NCBI RefSeq assembly: GCF_026914265.1
Contig: NC_069135.1
Coordinates: 27,229,247-27,293,246 of the forward strand
Source: Mya arenaria
Lineage: Eukaryota > Mollusca > Bivalvia > Myida > Myidae
DNA length: 64,000 nucleotides
Direction of reading: 5' to 3'
Below are positions 1 to 13,425 of this stretch, piece after piece. How positions within the stretch are numbered: the first letter of the stretch is position 1; each line of letters opens with the position of its first letter. The position numbers and the translations under genes were made by a program. The notes under the pieces are model-generated. The model was not told where the DNA came from and searched no databases. It saw only the letters and a program-made list of their open reading frames with translations.

Positions 1-2
1 TT

Positions 3-938
3 GTTGTAAAATACAAAATAACGTTTCGTAAAGAAAATGGAATAGAAGATAATTTGTCCTCGATGAAGACATTTGGAGAGTTAAAGGAATCGAATGTTTT
101 TGGTAAACAACCACTGATAGTACTATTCCCCCGAGACCATGTATTCGCTACCCAAGGTTACAAGGAGTACAGTGTGAAGATGAGTTTAGACAAAAACAAA
201 TGTAGTATTGCAGGGCTCTGTGAACTGCCTGGTGGAGAGATTATTATTTCAGACCGGAAGAACTGTAAAGTGAAACTTCTGGACCAGGAGTACAGGATTT
301 TGGACCACTGTGATGTCCCCGAGCAACCATTTGACGTTTGCAACATTGGCCTGAATGGGGTTGCCGTTTGTGTTAACAAAGATGATGACAGAGGTGAGCT
401 TCATTTCATTAACATTACAAAAGGGAAACTTGTGACCGCGAGAAAGTTATGTTTCACCCATAGATGTTACAGCGTAGCTCACCACGGGAACAACCTGTAC
501 ATTTCATCAGACACCGCGTTGTACGTCTACACGATGAAGGGGCAGCTGAAAAAGAAGCTGTACGAGGATAATTCCGGTGATGACACGGTGCAGAGAATTG
601 CCATCAGTAAGGACGGGGAGACTATCTACATCACAAACTTCTCAAACCATCATCTTATCACCCTGGACAACCTCGGCAACAAGCTGGCCACATTCACTGA
701 TTCTGACTTGAGGGAACCTTACGGAGTACACGTGACAACTGCTGGGCACGTGTTCGTCTGCTGCTATGACTCCGATACAGTGCTGCAGATTGACAAGGAC
801 GGGAAGAAGAAGTTGGCCATCCTGGCCAGGAAACAAGACGGAGTGTTCGGACCAAGAGCTTTGTACTTCAGCAGCCGTACTTCCTCCCTGAGTGTTTGCG
901 GATTGAATGACAAGCTCCTCGTCATCAATGTACGATAA
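3..938 (+). CDS. TRIM-like propeller gene, copy A (5' cut by window edge)
   Basis: The reading frame is open from the first bases of the window (frame starting at base 3) to a TAA ending at 938, so this is the 3' part of a gene whose B-boxes and most of its coiled coil lie outside. What remains is the end of the helical region (residues reading GIEDNLS before MKTFGEL) followed by a six-bladed NHL-like beta-propeller, seen as repeated blade motifs such as LPGGEIIISD, YISSDTALYVYT, IYITNFSNHHLITLD and HVFVCCYDSDTVLQ. It is a close paralogue of the last exon of the intact gene at 7534-10224 (same order, same end, V-I-N/K-V/L-R/Q). Family members usually act as cytoplasmic ubiquitin ligases or RNA/protein scaffolds. 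This type lacks a RING, so activity is unknown. No stop or frameshift is seen in the visible part. Confidence 0.88.
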   Translation, partial: VVKYKITFRKENGIEDNLSSMKTFGELKESNVFGKQPLIVLFPRDHVFATQGYKEYSVKMSLDKNKCSIAGLCELPGGEIIISDRKNCKVKLLDQEYRILDHCDVPEQPFDVCNIGLNGVAVCVNKDDDRGELHFINITKGKLVTARKLCFTHRCYSVAHHGNNLYISSDTALYVYTMKGQLKKKLYEDNSGDDTVQRIAISKDGETIYITNFSNHHLITLDNLGNKLATFTDSDLREPYGVHVTTAGHVFVCCYDSDTVLQIDKDGKKKLAILARKQDGVFGPRALYFSSRTSSLSVCGLNDKLLVINVR

Positions 939-1483
939 ATAATATCGAGAGGCCCACGTACAAGCGACAAAACGACAATTAAAATAAGTGCTTTGATTTA
1001 CTTTAATCTTTTTCGTGTTAGTATACTCACTTTGATGAATGTTGTTCAATATAACACATGAATCATATTTGCTTAAAATACATATTCATTTATCTATTCA
1101 CGTATTACAGTTGCTTTTAGCTACATAGTTATAATGTTCATTATGGGCGCATGTTATTCGACTTTGTCAATGTTAATTTTATACAATTATTAACATATGT
1201 GCCATATGTTGTATGGTTGTGTATGCATCTGTTTAAATAACTCTCTCTTTAATATGGAAATAAATCAGTATTATACGATTCGTTTTGTCCATGTCACATG
1301 TTCCAATAAGAAGATTCAATATTTTTACTACACCTACAAGAGTGTCAGTTTTTACTATTTTTACTGGACACCAAGATAAAAAAAAATAATATCAATGCAG
1401 AATTATGTTAATCCATTCATCCAATCCAATTATGATTAAAAAACAAACAATAACAGCGTACGATGTGTCCAGTGTAAAAATAT

Positions 1484-1541
<58 letters not shown>

Positions 1542-2004
1542 TAATAGCTACGTGGCCATTTAAAAGCGCTTTAATATCACTAATAATCTTTTCACAAATC
1601 ATGTTGAATAAAAGATAATGATGCATTCAATTTGTTTTTGAACCAACCTTAACTGTGCCCCTATAACAGCTAACTTGATTATTATTATTTAAGTGTTGCA
1701 ACTCTCGATCTCTTAACATAGGGTTTAAAGGTATACTCCTACAGTTATGTCGCCAATACAGATCTTAATGAAATCCTGACTATCTTACGTTTTGTACGAT
1801 CAGGCATAAAAGTTATCATGAATCACGCCGGTGAAATGTTAACAAACTACTTTTAACAATGATAAGTGATCAATCGAGCTTTTGTAAATAAATATAAGAA
1901 ACTATGACAGTAAATGTTTCCTGTCACCAACATGAAATATGTGACAGAGTTGCTTTAACTTTCTTAGGGAGTCTACACAATGATAAATAAACACAACAAT
2001 AAAT

Positions 2005-2030
<26 letters not shown>
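939..2030. other. Spacer downstream of TRIM A, duplicated at 16939-18180
   Basis: No gene. The stretch holds the 3' UTR of copy A, a (TA)n microsatellite at about 1491-1537 and, at about 1690-1990, one copy of an interspersed repeat (ACTCTCGATCTCTT, TTTAAAGG, CCAATACAGATC, CACCAACATGA). It aligns along its length with the spacer behind TRIM C. A motif around GCTACGTGGCCATT occurs once here (about 1545) but twice in the copy behind TRIM C. Confidence 0.75.
1259..1264 (+). terminator. poly(A) signal AATAAA of TRIM copy A
   Basis: AATAAA lies 321 bp past the stop. A homologous signal sits at the matching place behind copy C (17199-17204), so it is conserved between the duplicates. Confidence 0.5.
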
Positions 2031-3295
<1,265 letters not shown>

Positions 3296-3300
<5 letters not shown>

Positions 3301-3430
3301 ATACAATACAATATAATACAATACAATAGTATTTTATTTCGCATAAAACACTAACAAAGTTTTATAGCGATAACAAACAGGATGATAGTAAAAGTAAATC
3401 ATTTTCAGAGGAAAACGAGGTGTGGCATTA
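3296..3430 (-). mobile_element. 3' tail of a non-LTR retroelement
   Basis: Read on the - strand, an AAATAAAATA motif is followed by repeats of ATTGT/ATACAAT type, the usual 3' end of invertebrate LINEs with short tandem tails. It sits exactly where homology to the KDM5 3' UTR stops, so it may mark the duplication breakpoint. No coding part is seen. Confidence 0.55.
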
Positions 3431-3660
3431 ACATTTATCATGTGTAAGAGACAATGCATTTTAGAAAGTAAAATAAGTTTTGTACAAATGATAAAAGGTC
3501 AGGCATAAAATAAATTATCACGTGTAATGTTAACAAAATACTTAAGTCGTTAGTTCTTTTGTTAATATATTTAAAGATATGACAGTAAATGCTTCACGTC
3601 ATAAACGTGAACTATGAGGAAGTTCTTTTAACACTTTAGGTTCGATGAACGATTAGTTCT
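3430..3660. repeat. Interspersed repeat preceding the 45-bp array
   Basis: The sequence around GGTCAGGCATAAAA, CACGTGTAATGTTAACA and GACAGTAAATGCTTCA also occurs at about 1790-1950, 12820-13130 and 17940-18130. At 3430 and 12820 it directly precedes 45-bp minisatellite units, so repeat and minisatellite may be parts of one element. Confidence 0.6.
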
Positions 3661-3879
3661 AGGTGAGTCGCTAAGTGATACGCGTAAATGGAACCCTGAA
3701 AGCCCAGAAGACATGAAAGACATGGCGCGCTGATAGAACAAAAATCCTTTGCATAATGAGAGTTATACTCATGAGATATGAAGCTCATTAGTAACAAAAC
3801 CATAATAATTTTCCCTGGTAATGTAAGATAGAGCTTAAATTATCACCGTCTTAATTCTTACATAAGTTCACTTAAGGCT

Positions 3880-6270
3880 TAGAACCGTCTAAATCCCAGA
3901 AGTAGTTCACATAAAGCTTTTAGGAAACATCGTCAAAAGCCTAACAGTAGTTCACATAAAGCTTTAAGATAGCACCGTCTATAGTCTTACGATATTTCAT
4001 ATAAAGCTTTTAGGTAGCACCGTCATAAGCCTAACAGTAGTTCACATAAAGCTTTAAGATAGCACCGTCTATAGTCTGACGGTAGTTCATATAAAGCTTT
4101 AAGGTTGCACCGCTAAAGCCTAACAGTAGTTCACATAAAGCTTTAAGGTGGCATTGTCTAAGGCCTAACAGTAGTTCACATAAAGCTTTAAGGTAGCACC
4201 GCTAAAGCCTAACAGTAGTTCACATAAGCTTTAAGGTAGCACCGCTAAAGCCTAACAGTAGTTCACATAAAGCTTTAAGGTAGCACCGTCTTAAGCCTGA
4301 CAGTAGTTCACATAAAGCTTTAAGGTAGAATCGTCTTAAGCCTAACAGTAGTTCACATAAAGCTTTAAGGTAGCACCGTCTTAAGCCTGACAGTAGTTCA
4401 CATAAAGCTTTAAGGTAGCACCGTCTTAAGCCTGACAGTAGTTCACATAAAGCTTTAAGGTAGCATCGTCTTAAGCCTAACAGAAGTTCACATCAAACTT
4501 TAAGGAAGCACCGTCTTAAGCCTAACAGTAGTTCACATAGAGCTTTAAGGTAGCACCGCTAAAGCCCAACAGTACTTCACATAAAGCTTTAAGGTAGCAC
4601 CGTCTTAAGCCTAATAATAATAGTTCACATAAAGCTTTAAGGTAGCACCGTCTTAAGCCTAACAGTAGATCACATAAAGCTTTAAGGTAGCTCCGTCGAA
4701 ACCCTTTTGGAAGTTCAAATAAAGCTTTAAGGTATCACCGCCGAAACCCTTACGGAAGTTTAAATAAAGCTTTAAGGTAGCACCGTCGAATCCCTTACGG
4801 AAGTTCAAATAAAGCTTTAAGGTAGCACCGTCGAAACCCTTACGTAAGTTCAAATAAAGCTTTAAGGTAGCACCGTCTTAACCCTTGAGGTAATTCACAT
4901 AAAGCTTTAAGGTAGCACCGTCTTAACCATTGAGGTAATTTACATAAAGTTTAAAGGTGGCACCGTCTTAACCCTTGAGGTAATTCACATAAAGCTTTAA
5001 GGTAGCACCGTCTTAACCATTGAGGTAATTTACATAAAGTTTAAAGGTAGCACCGTCTTAACCCTTGAGGTAATTCACATAACGCTTTAAGGTAGCACCG
5101 TCTTAACCCTTGAGGTAATTCACATAAAGCTTTAAGGTAGCACCGTATAAAGTCTTAAGGTAGCTCGCATAAAGCCTTAAAAATAAATCTTAAAGGTAGT
5201 ACCGTCTAAAGAAGTTCATTCAAAGCCTTAAGGTAACACTATCTAAAGTCTAACAGTAGTTTACATAGGAGTTAAGGAAGCATGATCAAAAGACAAATTT
5301 CAAATATAGCTATAAGGTAGCACCATCTACACCCTAAAGTAATTAACATAAATATTTAAGGTAACGCCATCTTATGCCTGAACGTAGTTCACATAAGTCG
5401 TTAAGTAGTTCATATCACGCTTGAAGCTAGCACAGGCTTAAAATACTCATCATAAGGCTTGAACGCAGCACCTACTAATGCCTTAGAGTAGTTAACATAA
5501 AGTTTGAAGGCAGCACCGTCTAACGCCTGAGATTAGTTAACATAACGCTTGAACGCAGCACCGTCTAAAGCCTTAGAGTACTTAACATGAAGCTTGAAGG
5601 CAGCACCGTCTAAAGCCTTAGAGTACTTAACATGAAGCTTGAAGGCAGCTCCATCTAACGCCTTAGAGTAGCTAACATGAAGCTTGATGGCAGCACCGTC
5701 TAACGCCTAAGAGCAGCTAACATGAAGCTTGAAGGCAGCACCGTCTAACGCCTTAGAGTAGCTAACATAAAGCTTGTAGGCAGCACCGTCCAACACTTTA
5801 GAGTAGTTAACATGAAGCTTGAAGGCAGCACCTTAGAGTAGCTAACATGAAGCTCGAAGGCAGCACCGTCTAACGCCTTAGAGTGGTTAACATAAAGCTT
5901 GAAGGCAGCACCGTCTAACGCCTTAGAGTGGATAACATAAAGTTTGAAGGCAGCACCGTCTAACGCCTGAGATTAGCTAACATGAAGCTTGAAGGCAGCA
6001 CCGTCTAACGCCTTAGAGTAGTTAACATAAAGCTTGAAGGCAGCACCGTCTAACGCCTTAGAGTAGCTAACATGAAGCTTGAACAAAGCACTGTCTAACG
6101 CCTTAGAGTAGTTAACATAAAGCTTGAACAAAGCACTGTCTAAAGCCTTACAGTTAATAGTAAGCACTGTCTTTTAAATGCCTTAAAGAAGTTCAAATAA
6201 ACCTTTTATGTAGCGCAATCGAAAGCCTAAGAGTAGTTTACATAAAGCTTTAAGGGAGCACCGTCTAAAC
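3880..6270. repeat. 45-bp minisatellite, about 50 units in ordered subfamilies
   Basis: Unit period is 45 bp (43 where CCGTCTTAAG is shortened to CCGCTAAAG). The core is ACATAAAGCTTTAAGGTAGC followed by ACCGTC. Variants are clustered. Units with CCTAACAGTAGTTC dominate 3880-4680, CCTTACGGAAGTTCAAAT 4690-4860, CCCTTGAGGTAATTCAC 4870-5150, and CCTTAGAGTAGTTAACAT with GCTTGAAGGCAGCACC 5430-6170. Edge units are degenerate. Short reverse-strand ORFs here come only from the period being a multiple of three. There are no unique spacers, so this is not a CRISPR array. Confidence 0.95.
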
Positions 6271-6477
6271 GCTTCAAGTTGGATTGCAGCTCTTAAAGGT
6301 GTTCAATTTGGAACCTAAAGATACAACGGGGATTGTGGTATCGGCCGTATTGGTACCTAGCTGGTAGATTAGTCAAAGGGAAAAAACCGGAATCCAGGAC
6401 CTCTCGAGAAGTGAGACGAGACTTCAGGCAAGGAACATGCTTGCTGTAGTTGAGGAGGTAGAAGCCTATTTCTTATG

Positions 6478-6805
6478 CACCAGTCAATTGTAACCACCTC
6501 CTCACCCCCGCCTCAGGTCCAGGGGTATACCGGGGATAGCCGGGGAAATGGGCTGTGTTTTTACCTTCCGGGTGGCTCTGCAGTGCCGGATTAATGCGGT
6601 GGTGTTGTCTTCGCGCCAAAAATAGCGAGGAATGGGCCTTACCTAGGGTCCCTGGGGTGCGAGGGCATTTGGCGGGGATTTAAGCGTCAGTTCGTCGCCG
6701 CAGGGCGGAGATTTTACCCGGGCTTGGCTGGACCAAACGTCAAAGTCCCCGCTATTACCCGGACCTGGGGGAGGGGGGGGGGGTCGTGGTTACAATTGAC
6801 TGGTG
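6478..6805. mobile_element. GC-rich inverted-repeat element (MITE-like), copy 1
   Basis: A 328-bp element bounded by a 20-bp perfect terminal inverted repeat, CACCAGTCAATTGTAACCAC and its complement. Its interior is strikingly GC-rich (runs such as CCGGGGATAGCCGGGG) in AT-rich surroundings and has no ORF. A second copy, in opposite orientation, lies at 14291-14599. Non-autonomous DNA transposon is the likely class. The superfamily cannot be named from these ends. Confidence 0.82.
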
Positions 6806-6984
6806 TATGAAATGATTGTACGGGTTATGCAGAAACCTTATAAAGGTTATTGTCTTCAATAGTCTATTTACTATGATATAAAATTGCCACACGTGCTTAA
6901 ATCGCTGATAAGCTAACCCCATTATCCAACCAGTGATTCCGTCGAAACTATCTTCATCTTGTTTTCTATCCTGGAAATTTCACT

Positions 6985-7195
6985 TGGCAAGGGAGTATGT
7001 CATGGTACCTTTACCTATACACGTAATGAGGTGTGTAAGCTGATGAGTGCACACGGCTTGGTATCCCTTTTAGCGGGAGATCCCGGGTTTAAGCCCCAGC
7101 CTTGCTGCACATTTGTTGTTACCCTGTCACATACGGCTCGCACTAGTTCACGGACGTACTATTTAAAATACCCCGGGTACGCCTCTGACAAGGTG
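6985..7195 (+). mobile_element. tRNA-derived SINE, copy 1
   Basis: An RNA polymerase III B-box-like motif (GGGTTTAAGCCCC at about 7086) sits in a tRNA-like head. The tail contains ACCCTGTCACATACGGCTCG and ACGGACGTACTATTTAAAAT. Head and tail match the copy at 14145-14660 and, in part, 13480-13575. The acceptor stem does not pair, so it is not a functional tRNA gene. It lies upstream of TRIM B, as the related copy does upstream of TRIM C. Confidence 0.65.
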
Positions 7196-7424
7196 TAAAG
7201 GGCAGTGTATGCAATCTAAATATTCAGTACACTAGTAACAAATTAACTGTTTTGTCAAATTGTTTAAATCAGAATGGCTCAGGTGTATTCACTTTAGTTA
7301 TAAAGCATTCATGTATGACAATAAAGGTGTTTTTAATACTGAAACATTTACATATCAAATATCAATATTGATTTAAGAAGTAAATCAATAACATTCAGTC
7401 ACATGACCCTTAACGTAGGCTGGA

Positions 7425-7430
7425 TATAAA
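7425..7430 (+). promoter_or_regulatory. TATA box of TRIM B
   Basis: TATAAA lies 104 bp before the chosen ATG. It is preceded by CACATGACC and ACGTAGG, both of which are also conserved upstream of the pseudogene copy (about 14850-14870). In that copy the matching position reads GGATACGTTG, so the TATA box is lost. Confidence 0.5.
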
Positions 7431-7533
7431 TTGTATATGTACTTCCTTGTTCAGAAATGAAGGAAAGAACAGAAAGAACAGGAAAGAAAAGGACCTTTCT
7501 AAGTGTAAATGTCATTTGAACTGTGACAGAAAT

Positions 7534-8748
7534 ATGGCATCAGATTTTGAATCATCCATTCAGGGAGGTGGTGATTTCATCCATGATTTTGCCTGTTCTC
7601 CTTGCGAAGAAGATGGACTGAACACGGAAGCTCAACATTTCTGTAATCAGTGCAAGATCCATTACTGCAATACTTGCGTTGTGAAGCATAATGGCTTATA
7701 CAAAAGACACACGGTACTCGACCGGATGGACGTTAAGAAATGGGCGGCGGCACCAGGGACGGTGGACGTCCTTGAGGGATGCGAGAGGCACCCAGAGGAG
7801 TCGCTGAAGCCGGTCTGTGGTGACCATGACCAGCTGTGTTGTCATTTGTGCGTTGCCTTGGATCATAGGTATGTTTCAAAGTCGATTTAAAGAACACAGT
7901 AGATGAAACTCTTATGGCACCTGCTAAACACTGTTTCCGGTTTAATACAACCAAACCAAGTATTTATTTTACATTTGTGTACTATAACGTTGTTCTACTA
8001 GTAATTATATTGGGCAACACTATCACCAAATGGCTCGCTTAAATTTCATAAACTTGTTGAATAACTTTGCGTGTTACATATAAATACTAACATCAATATA
8101 TGTACTGTTTTATTTTTCTGATTAAAATGTACCGCTGCAAAGGTATCAAATTATAATTTACTTATTATACCATATTAAACTATACTGTCTTTTAACTACA
8201 TGTACAATGTTCATGATTTGTAAATATGCCGTACTATGGTGATATGAAAATATTGATTTCAAAAATGTTACATCCGTACAAGCTGTATACACATGTACTT
8301 TTGTTACACTGTCATGTCACTAACTTCACGCACATTCTCGGTTAAAGGTAAGTAATCGTTATGGTACATATGGCGACTCGCGAGTCATGACAGATATGTT
8401 CTTTTCCTTTATTCCAATTAAGAAATATTTAAGTATTCAGTATGTGTTTGCAATTTTTCTAGCTGTGTTGAATTCCTTTAAGTGTATGGCGTGACCGTGA
8501 TGCACGTGCTTGAAAAACACCTGACGGTATGATTAAAATCACAAGCAGGTTTAAACGCCCCTCCCTTTTTCTCAGATAGTCAAGGGACGTAACTCGACAC
8601 TTTCATGAATTTTGATGTATGGCGAAATGATATAGTAGCTGTAAATAGTTTACTACGACGCCGACGACGGCGGTACTTATAAATATATGCTATGTTTCAG
8701 CGATTTTTGGTATACTGAATTATAATGGCAATCTATAACTGCTAATAG

Positions 8749-8780
<32 letters not shown>

Positions 8781-10224
8781 GAGGATGATGAGGATGATGT
8801 TAGGGCTGCTTCTGATGATCTTTTTTCTCTTTTTTCATTCCAGACAATGTTCATCAATACAGCATATTCAAGACGTTGCAAAGGGCATCCACAAAGACCC
8901 CGAGTTTCATCAACTACCTCAACGGGTAACTGAACTAAGAAGGCATCTAAAAGATATGAAAGACGACAGATGTAAAAATAGAGCCTTTTTGAGGAAAATT
9001 CGAACAGCCATAGTTAATGAAATAAAAGCAATCCGTAAAAAGATCAACGGAATTCTTGACAAAATGGAGAAAACAACAGTACAAGAACTAGACCGTCTAG
9101 TAGCTGATCAGGAATTGTACATTAAGGAAGATATGGAATCCTGCACACAGATGCACGACGAATTAAAGACCATTTTGGATGACATTCAAAGAAAAGACTC
9201 ACCAAGCGAACCATCCTTATATATCGGGTTCAGGAAATGTGAAGAAAAAGTAAAACAAGCAAATGCAAATCTGCAAAACATGTCAAATGTTGTACAATAC
9301 GATATGACGTTTTGTAAAAATAAAGGAATAGAAGATAATTTGTCCCCGATGAAGACATTTGGGGAATTAATTGGATCGAATGTTCTTGTCAAACAGGTAC
9401 TTAGATCACTAATCCCCCGAGATCATGTATTTGCTACCCAAAATTACAAGAAGTACAACGTGAAGATGAGTTCAGACAAAAACAAATGTAATATTGAAGG
9501 GTTATGTGAACTGCCAGGTGGAGAGATTGTTATTTCAGACTACTGGAACTGTAAATTGAAACTCCTGGACAAGGAGTACAGGGTTGTCGACAACTGTGAT
9601 GTCCCCGAGCATCCATGGAACGTATGCAACATTGGCGGGAATGAGGTTGCCGTTTGTGTTAACAAATATGATGATAGACGTGAACTTCATTTCATTAATA
9701 TTACAAAAGGGAAACTTGTGACTACGAAAAAGTTAAGTTTCATCCATGAATGTTTCGCCGCAGCTCATCACGGGAACAGCCTGTACATTTCATCCTACAC
9801 CGCGCTGTATGTCTACACGATGAAGGGGACGTTGGTAAAAAAGCTGTACGAGGACAACTCCGGTGATGACACGGTGATGAGAATTGCAATCAGTAACGAC
9901 GGTAAGACTATCTACATAACAAACTACTCAAACAATCAACTTATTACCCTGGACAACGTCGGCAACAAGCTGACCACATTCACTGATCCTGACTTGAGGC
10001 AACCTTACGGAATACACGTGATACCTGCTGGACACGTGTTTGTCTCCTGCTATGACACCGACACTGTGCTGCAGGTTGACAAAGACGGGAGGACGAAGCT
10101 GGCCACCTTGGCCAGGAGACATAACGGAGTTTACGGACCGAAATCATTGTTTTATAGCGACCGTACCTCCTCTTTGGTTGTCGGAGGAGAGAAAGACACG
10201 CTCTTCGTCATCAAGTTACAATAA
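7534..10224 (+). CDS. TRIM-like B-box/coiled-coil/NHL-propeller protein, copy B (intact)
   Basis: Two coding exons, 7534-7868 and 8844-10224, joined by GT (ATAG|GTATGT) and AG (TTCCAG|ACAATG). They give 1,716 nt, a protein of 571 residues. I start at MASDFESS because the paralogue at 14952 begins with the same motif; an upstream in-frame ATG at 7447 looks non-coding. Exon 1 encodes two B-box zinc fingers: the first with CSPC, CNQC, CNTC and HNGLYKRH, the second with CERH, CGDH and CCHLC, its last part (DHRQC) completed across the splice. Residues of about 115-300 are a charged coiled coil (RVTELRRHLKDMKD, NEIKAIRKKINGILDKME). The rest is a six-bladed NHL-like propeller. There is no RING domain, so an E3 ligase role is uncertain. 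RING-less proteins of this type are abundant in bivalves and often annotated as TRIM56/TRIM71-like. Confidence 0.92.
8749..8778 (+). repeat. (TGC)n microsatellite in the TRIM B intron
   Basis: About ten TGC units, followed by GAGGATGATG repeats, lie less than 100 bp before the exon 2 acceptor. They make a short ORF through the intron end, but the true exon starts at 8844. Confidence 0.9.
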
Positions 10225-10544
10225 ATAACAACAATAGATCCACCTCTTAAGCGATCAAAAATAACGTTTTCCGACATCGAAACGTAAGAAATGTAAAGTG
10301 GGGCTCATTAGTTTTTATTTAAAAATCTTCGAAGTGTGTGTGCCCTGTTACAAGCAACAACCATACTATAAAGCAATCTCATTTCTGCAAATGGAAGAGA
10401 CTCGTTTACACTGGATATGGAGATACATTGAAACAAATAATTTTCATGTGAAATGTGATAAATATGCAAGTTTGACCGATTTCAAAAGTTCAAGAAAGCC
10501 CTACATATCTAATATGAATTTATATATTTACATATTACTTAGCC

Positions 10545-10550
10545 AATAAA
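10545..10550 (+). terminator. poly(A) signal AATAAA of TRIM B
   Basis: AATAAA lies 321 bp after the stop codon, the same distance as the signal behind copy A, which supports it as the 3' end. Confidence 0.5.
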
Positions 10551-10559
10551 GGGTTTATG

Positions 10560-12815
10560 AAATAATAAATTTTAATGAATCATTTTTCAAAACATTTACG
10601 TTTCAACATTGCTTGTGTCAATAGTATTCATACTTATAAACTTGTTCACATTACGGAGCTGAAAATATTATTATGGTTATGTTTGCTATTTAAATTATTT
10701 AGACATGCATGTCATTTCAACCAAATGTGTTTTATTACGTTTCATCGTTTGATTATAAGTAATATTTACTGCACCCTCTTTCCGAACTATTAAAAAGATA
10801 CCGACTAACGAGGGCTGTGGGCTAAGTAAATGGTTTGTATCGTATTGTCACGGACACTACTTATCAAGTAGAGTGGGTTTATTTGATTCAGATCACAATG
10901 TAAATTATCCGCACATTACCTTGAAAGGTAAGAGCACTGCCTACTGGTTACCATTTAGATACAAACATTAATTAATTTCACGGAATACCTCATTGTTAAT
11001 CATTATGCTTTAACTGTAAATAGGAAAAATGTCAGTTTCAATGCATATATCCCCAATGTACGAATTACCGGTGGTTACCTATTACCGGTGTATTCCGAAA
11101 AAATCTGAATATCTGAATATCTTATTCACGATGAGCACTTCCGGTATCCTTTGTTTACAATATCTCTTGCTATATGTCAATATGAAACGTTCAATAAATA
11201 TGTAGTTCCTAAGGGTACAAAAACACATTTATTATATCAGAATTTATAGGAAACATATTTTTTTAACTTTTTCTATTAATATATGTTACAATCAATGAAT
11301 AAATTTTGAATAATTCACACAAAAATGACAGTCGGCATCCATCTTGTTGATTTCGTCACCACTAATCATGTGCGTTTGAGCAACACTGCTACTCGACTAA
11401 ACTTCTGACTTTTCAATGTTGAATAAAGACACCAAAATTGAATTTTAGAAAATGGTGGTGGGATCCTTTGATAGGGCTGAAATAACAATGTGCAAAATAG
11501 GGAAAGTATTAGCATAATTCATTTATTGTTAACTTGCTTTCAAACTTTTTATTCAACTAAACTATCGACATTCTCATGAATGGCACTGTATTGCTACATT
11601 TGATAAATGTAAAGAGGTCTATGCTCCTAAAATAAATATTTAAGGGAATATTTTGCTTAATATACACTTTATTTCTGCAAGGTATACTACAATTCTATAC
11701 CCAGACCTGCCAACATTGCTGAGATAATAATGTTAACTTACTGAATGTAAGTTTAATTCAAAAGCTACATTTTCCATAATCCACCGGAAATAGGTAATTG
11801 AAAATTCAAAGATGGCGGCCACGGTCGGTAAACAAAATGCACCTAGAATTCGATATGGTGATCCCTGGTATATAAATCTTACTGTTACTGATGGCAAAAT
11901 TATTTTTCTTAAATATGGTTGAAATTTAAAGAAGCTTGCATATAGCCTGGCCAAAATTCCATTGGATAGTTTCTTAATACACAGGTAATCGGTACATCCA
12001 GGATATTTTTTGTAGAAAAACAAGTTTAGACAATCACGTATTAAGGCACCAACCCAAATGGTGTTAATGGTCAAACACATGTTTATGGACAACAAATGAT
12101 TGCAACATGTATACACGTCATTGAACAATCTCTATCACCATAAGAACTCCAGTAAAAATACAAAGTTTTACTTTTATTATAACTCTAATTCGTCGATAGG
12201 TTGTTGTTTCTACTGTTGGTGTTTGTTAGGGAGGAGGGGCGGTGTCCTAAGTAATGTCAACGTTTCGCCGCCACCCGTGGGTAAAGCGTGCATGGTCACC
12301 GCCCTTGTTTCTCATTAGCAAGAGGCAAAAGTTAACAATAGAATTTGGCCATACCTGGTAATGATGGACCAACGCGTCATTACTTTTAACATACCAGTAA
12401 TTATTTTCATATGTACTGGTAGAATTTTGTCCACCATAGGTATTTTATGTATATGCGTGTTTTATGTATTTGGGTGTTTAAAAATTGGTGAATCATAAAG
12501 TAGACTTTTTAATAGGTGATCGATATATGTATCTGAAAGTGGACATGAATTAATACAAACTTTTACAAAGTGATAACCAACCCTAGGTATGAAACCCTAT
12601 TATATTGTCCACAGGTTATCGTTTGTTTACTTTGCACATTAAAATGATTTGGTTGGTTTGTAGCATTTTTGGCCAAAACTTTTGACCAACCAATAAACAA
12701 GTTGAGTAACTCGGATCAAGCCAAAGATTAAACCAGTTTTATACTATAGGCTGCGAATTACACACTTTTTCTCATTACTATTCCATATCAATGTTCAAAC
12801 ACATTATGATTTATT
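10560..12815. other. Non-coding stretch between TRIM B and the next repeat block
   Basis: AT-rich sequence with scattered stops in all frames. A - strand ORF at 11733-12128 (131 codons) has no recognisable domain and no splice or codon evidence. A short inverted motif (ACCGGTGGTTACCTATTACCGGT region, about 11066-11090) and a GC-richer patch at about 12220-12310 are the only irregularities. I see no gene here. Confidence 0.6.
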
Positions 12816-12819
12816 ATGA

Positions 12820-13425
12820 TTCAAAAGTAAGTGTCGCAACTCTCAATCCTTACAATGACACTTTAAAGGCATACTCGCCCAGTTGCTGTGTGGCAAATAC
12901 AGATCTCTGCTGAAACAAACAATTCTATAGGGACTTTATATGGTCAGGTATACAACTAAATAATCAGTGGCACGTGTAATGTTTACACACAATGATCAGT
13001 CGCACAAAGAAGTTCATTCACTCGTTCGTTTGTTAAAGTAATACATATTTTAAATTATGGCAGCAAATGCTTTGCTTTATGTCACCAACATGAGATATGA
13101 GAGAGTTCCTTTAACCCTTTTGGTTAAAAAGAACCAAGGCCTTCAAGTAGTTCACATAAAGCTTTTAGGTTATAAGCGCCGTTTAAAGCCTTAAAGTGTT
13201 TTACCTTACGCTTTAAGGAAACACTGTATTAATCCTTCAAATATTTCACATAGAGTTTAAGGTAACAACGTCTAAAGCCTTATAGTTTTTCACCTTAAGC
13301 TTTAAGGAAACACTGTCTAAATCCTTCTAAAATTTCACATAGAGTTTAAGGTTACACCGTCTAAAGCCTTATAGTAGTTCACATTAAGCATTTAAGTAGC
13401 ACCGTCTTAAATACTTGAAAATAGT
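12820..13425. repeat. Second repeat plus degenerate 45-bp units
   Basis: The first 310 bp match the interspersed repeat seen at 1690-1990, 3430-3660 and 17830-18150. From about 13135 to 13420 five to six decayed units follow with the 45-bp minisatellite core (AGTTCACATAAAGCTTTTAG, GCACCGTCTTAAA). The order (repeat, then minisatellite) is the same as at 3430-6270. Confidence 0.8.

Noticed and set aside
4659..6167. Small - strand repeat proteins (NFRKGFDGATLKLYL and YSKALDSALFKLYVN types)
   Set aside because: They are artefacts of a 45-bp period being divisible by three; neighbouring units carry stops.
3880..6270. CRISPR-like regular repeat array
   Set aside because: Units are contiguous without unique spacers, and the host is a eukaryote.
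7447..7533. In-frame upstream start for TRIM B
   Set aside because: The Lys/Asn-rich leader has no counterpart in the family; the paralogue's conserved MASSFESS motif fixes the start at 7534.
11733..12128. 131-codon - strand ORF as a gene
   Set aside because: No recognisable domain, no homologous neighbour copy and no splice partners; length is within chance for AT-rich intergenic DNA of this size.
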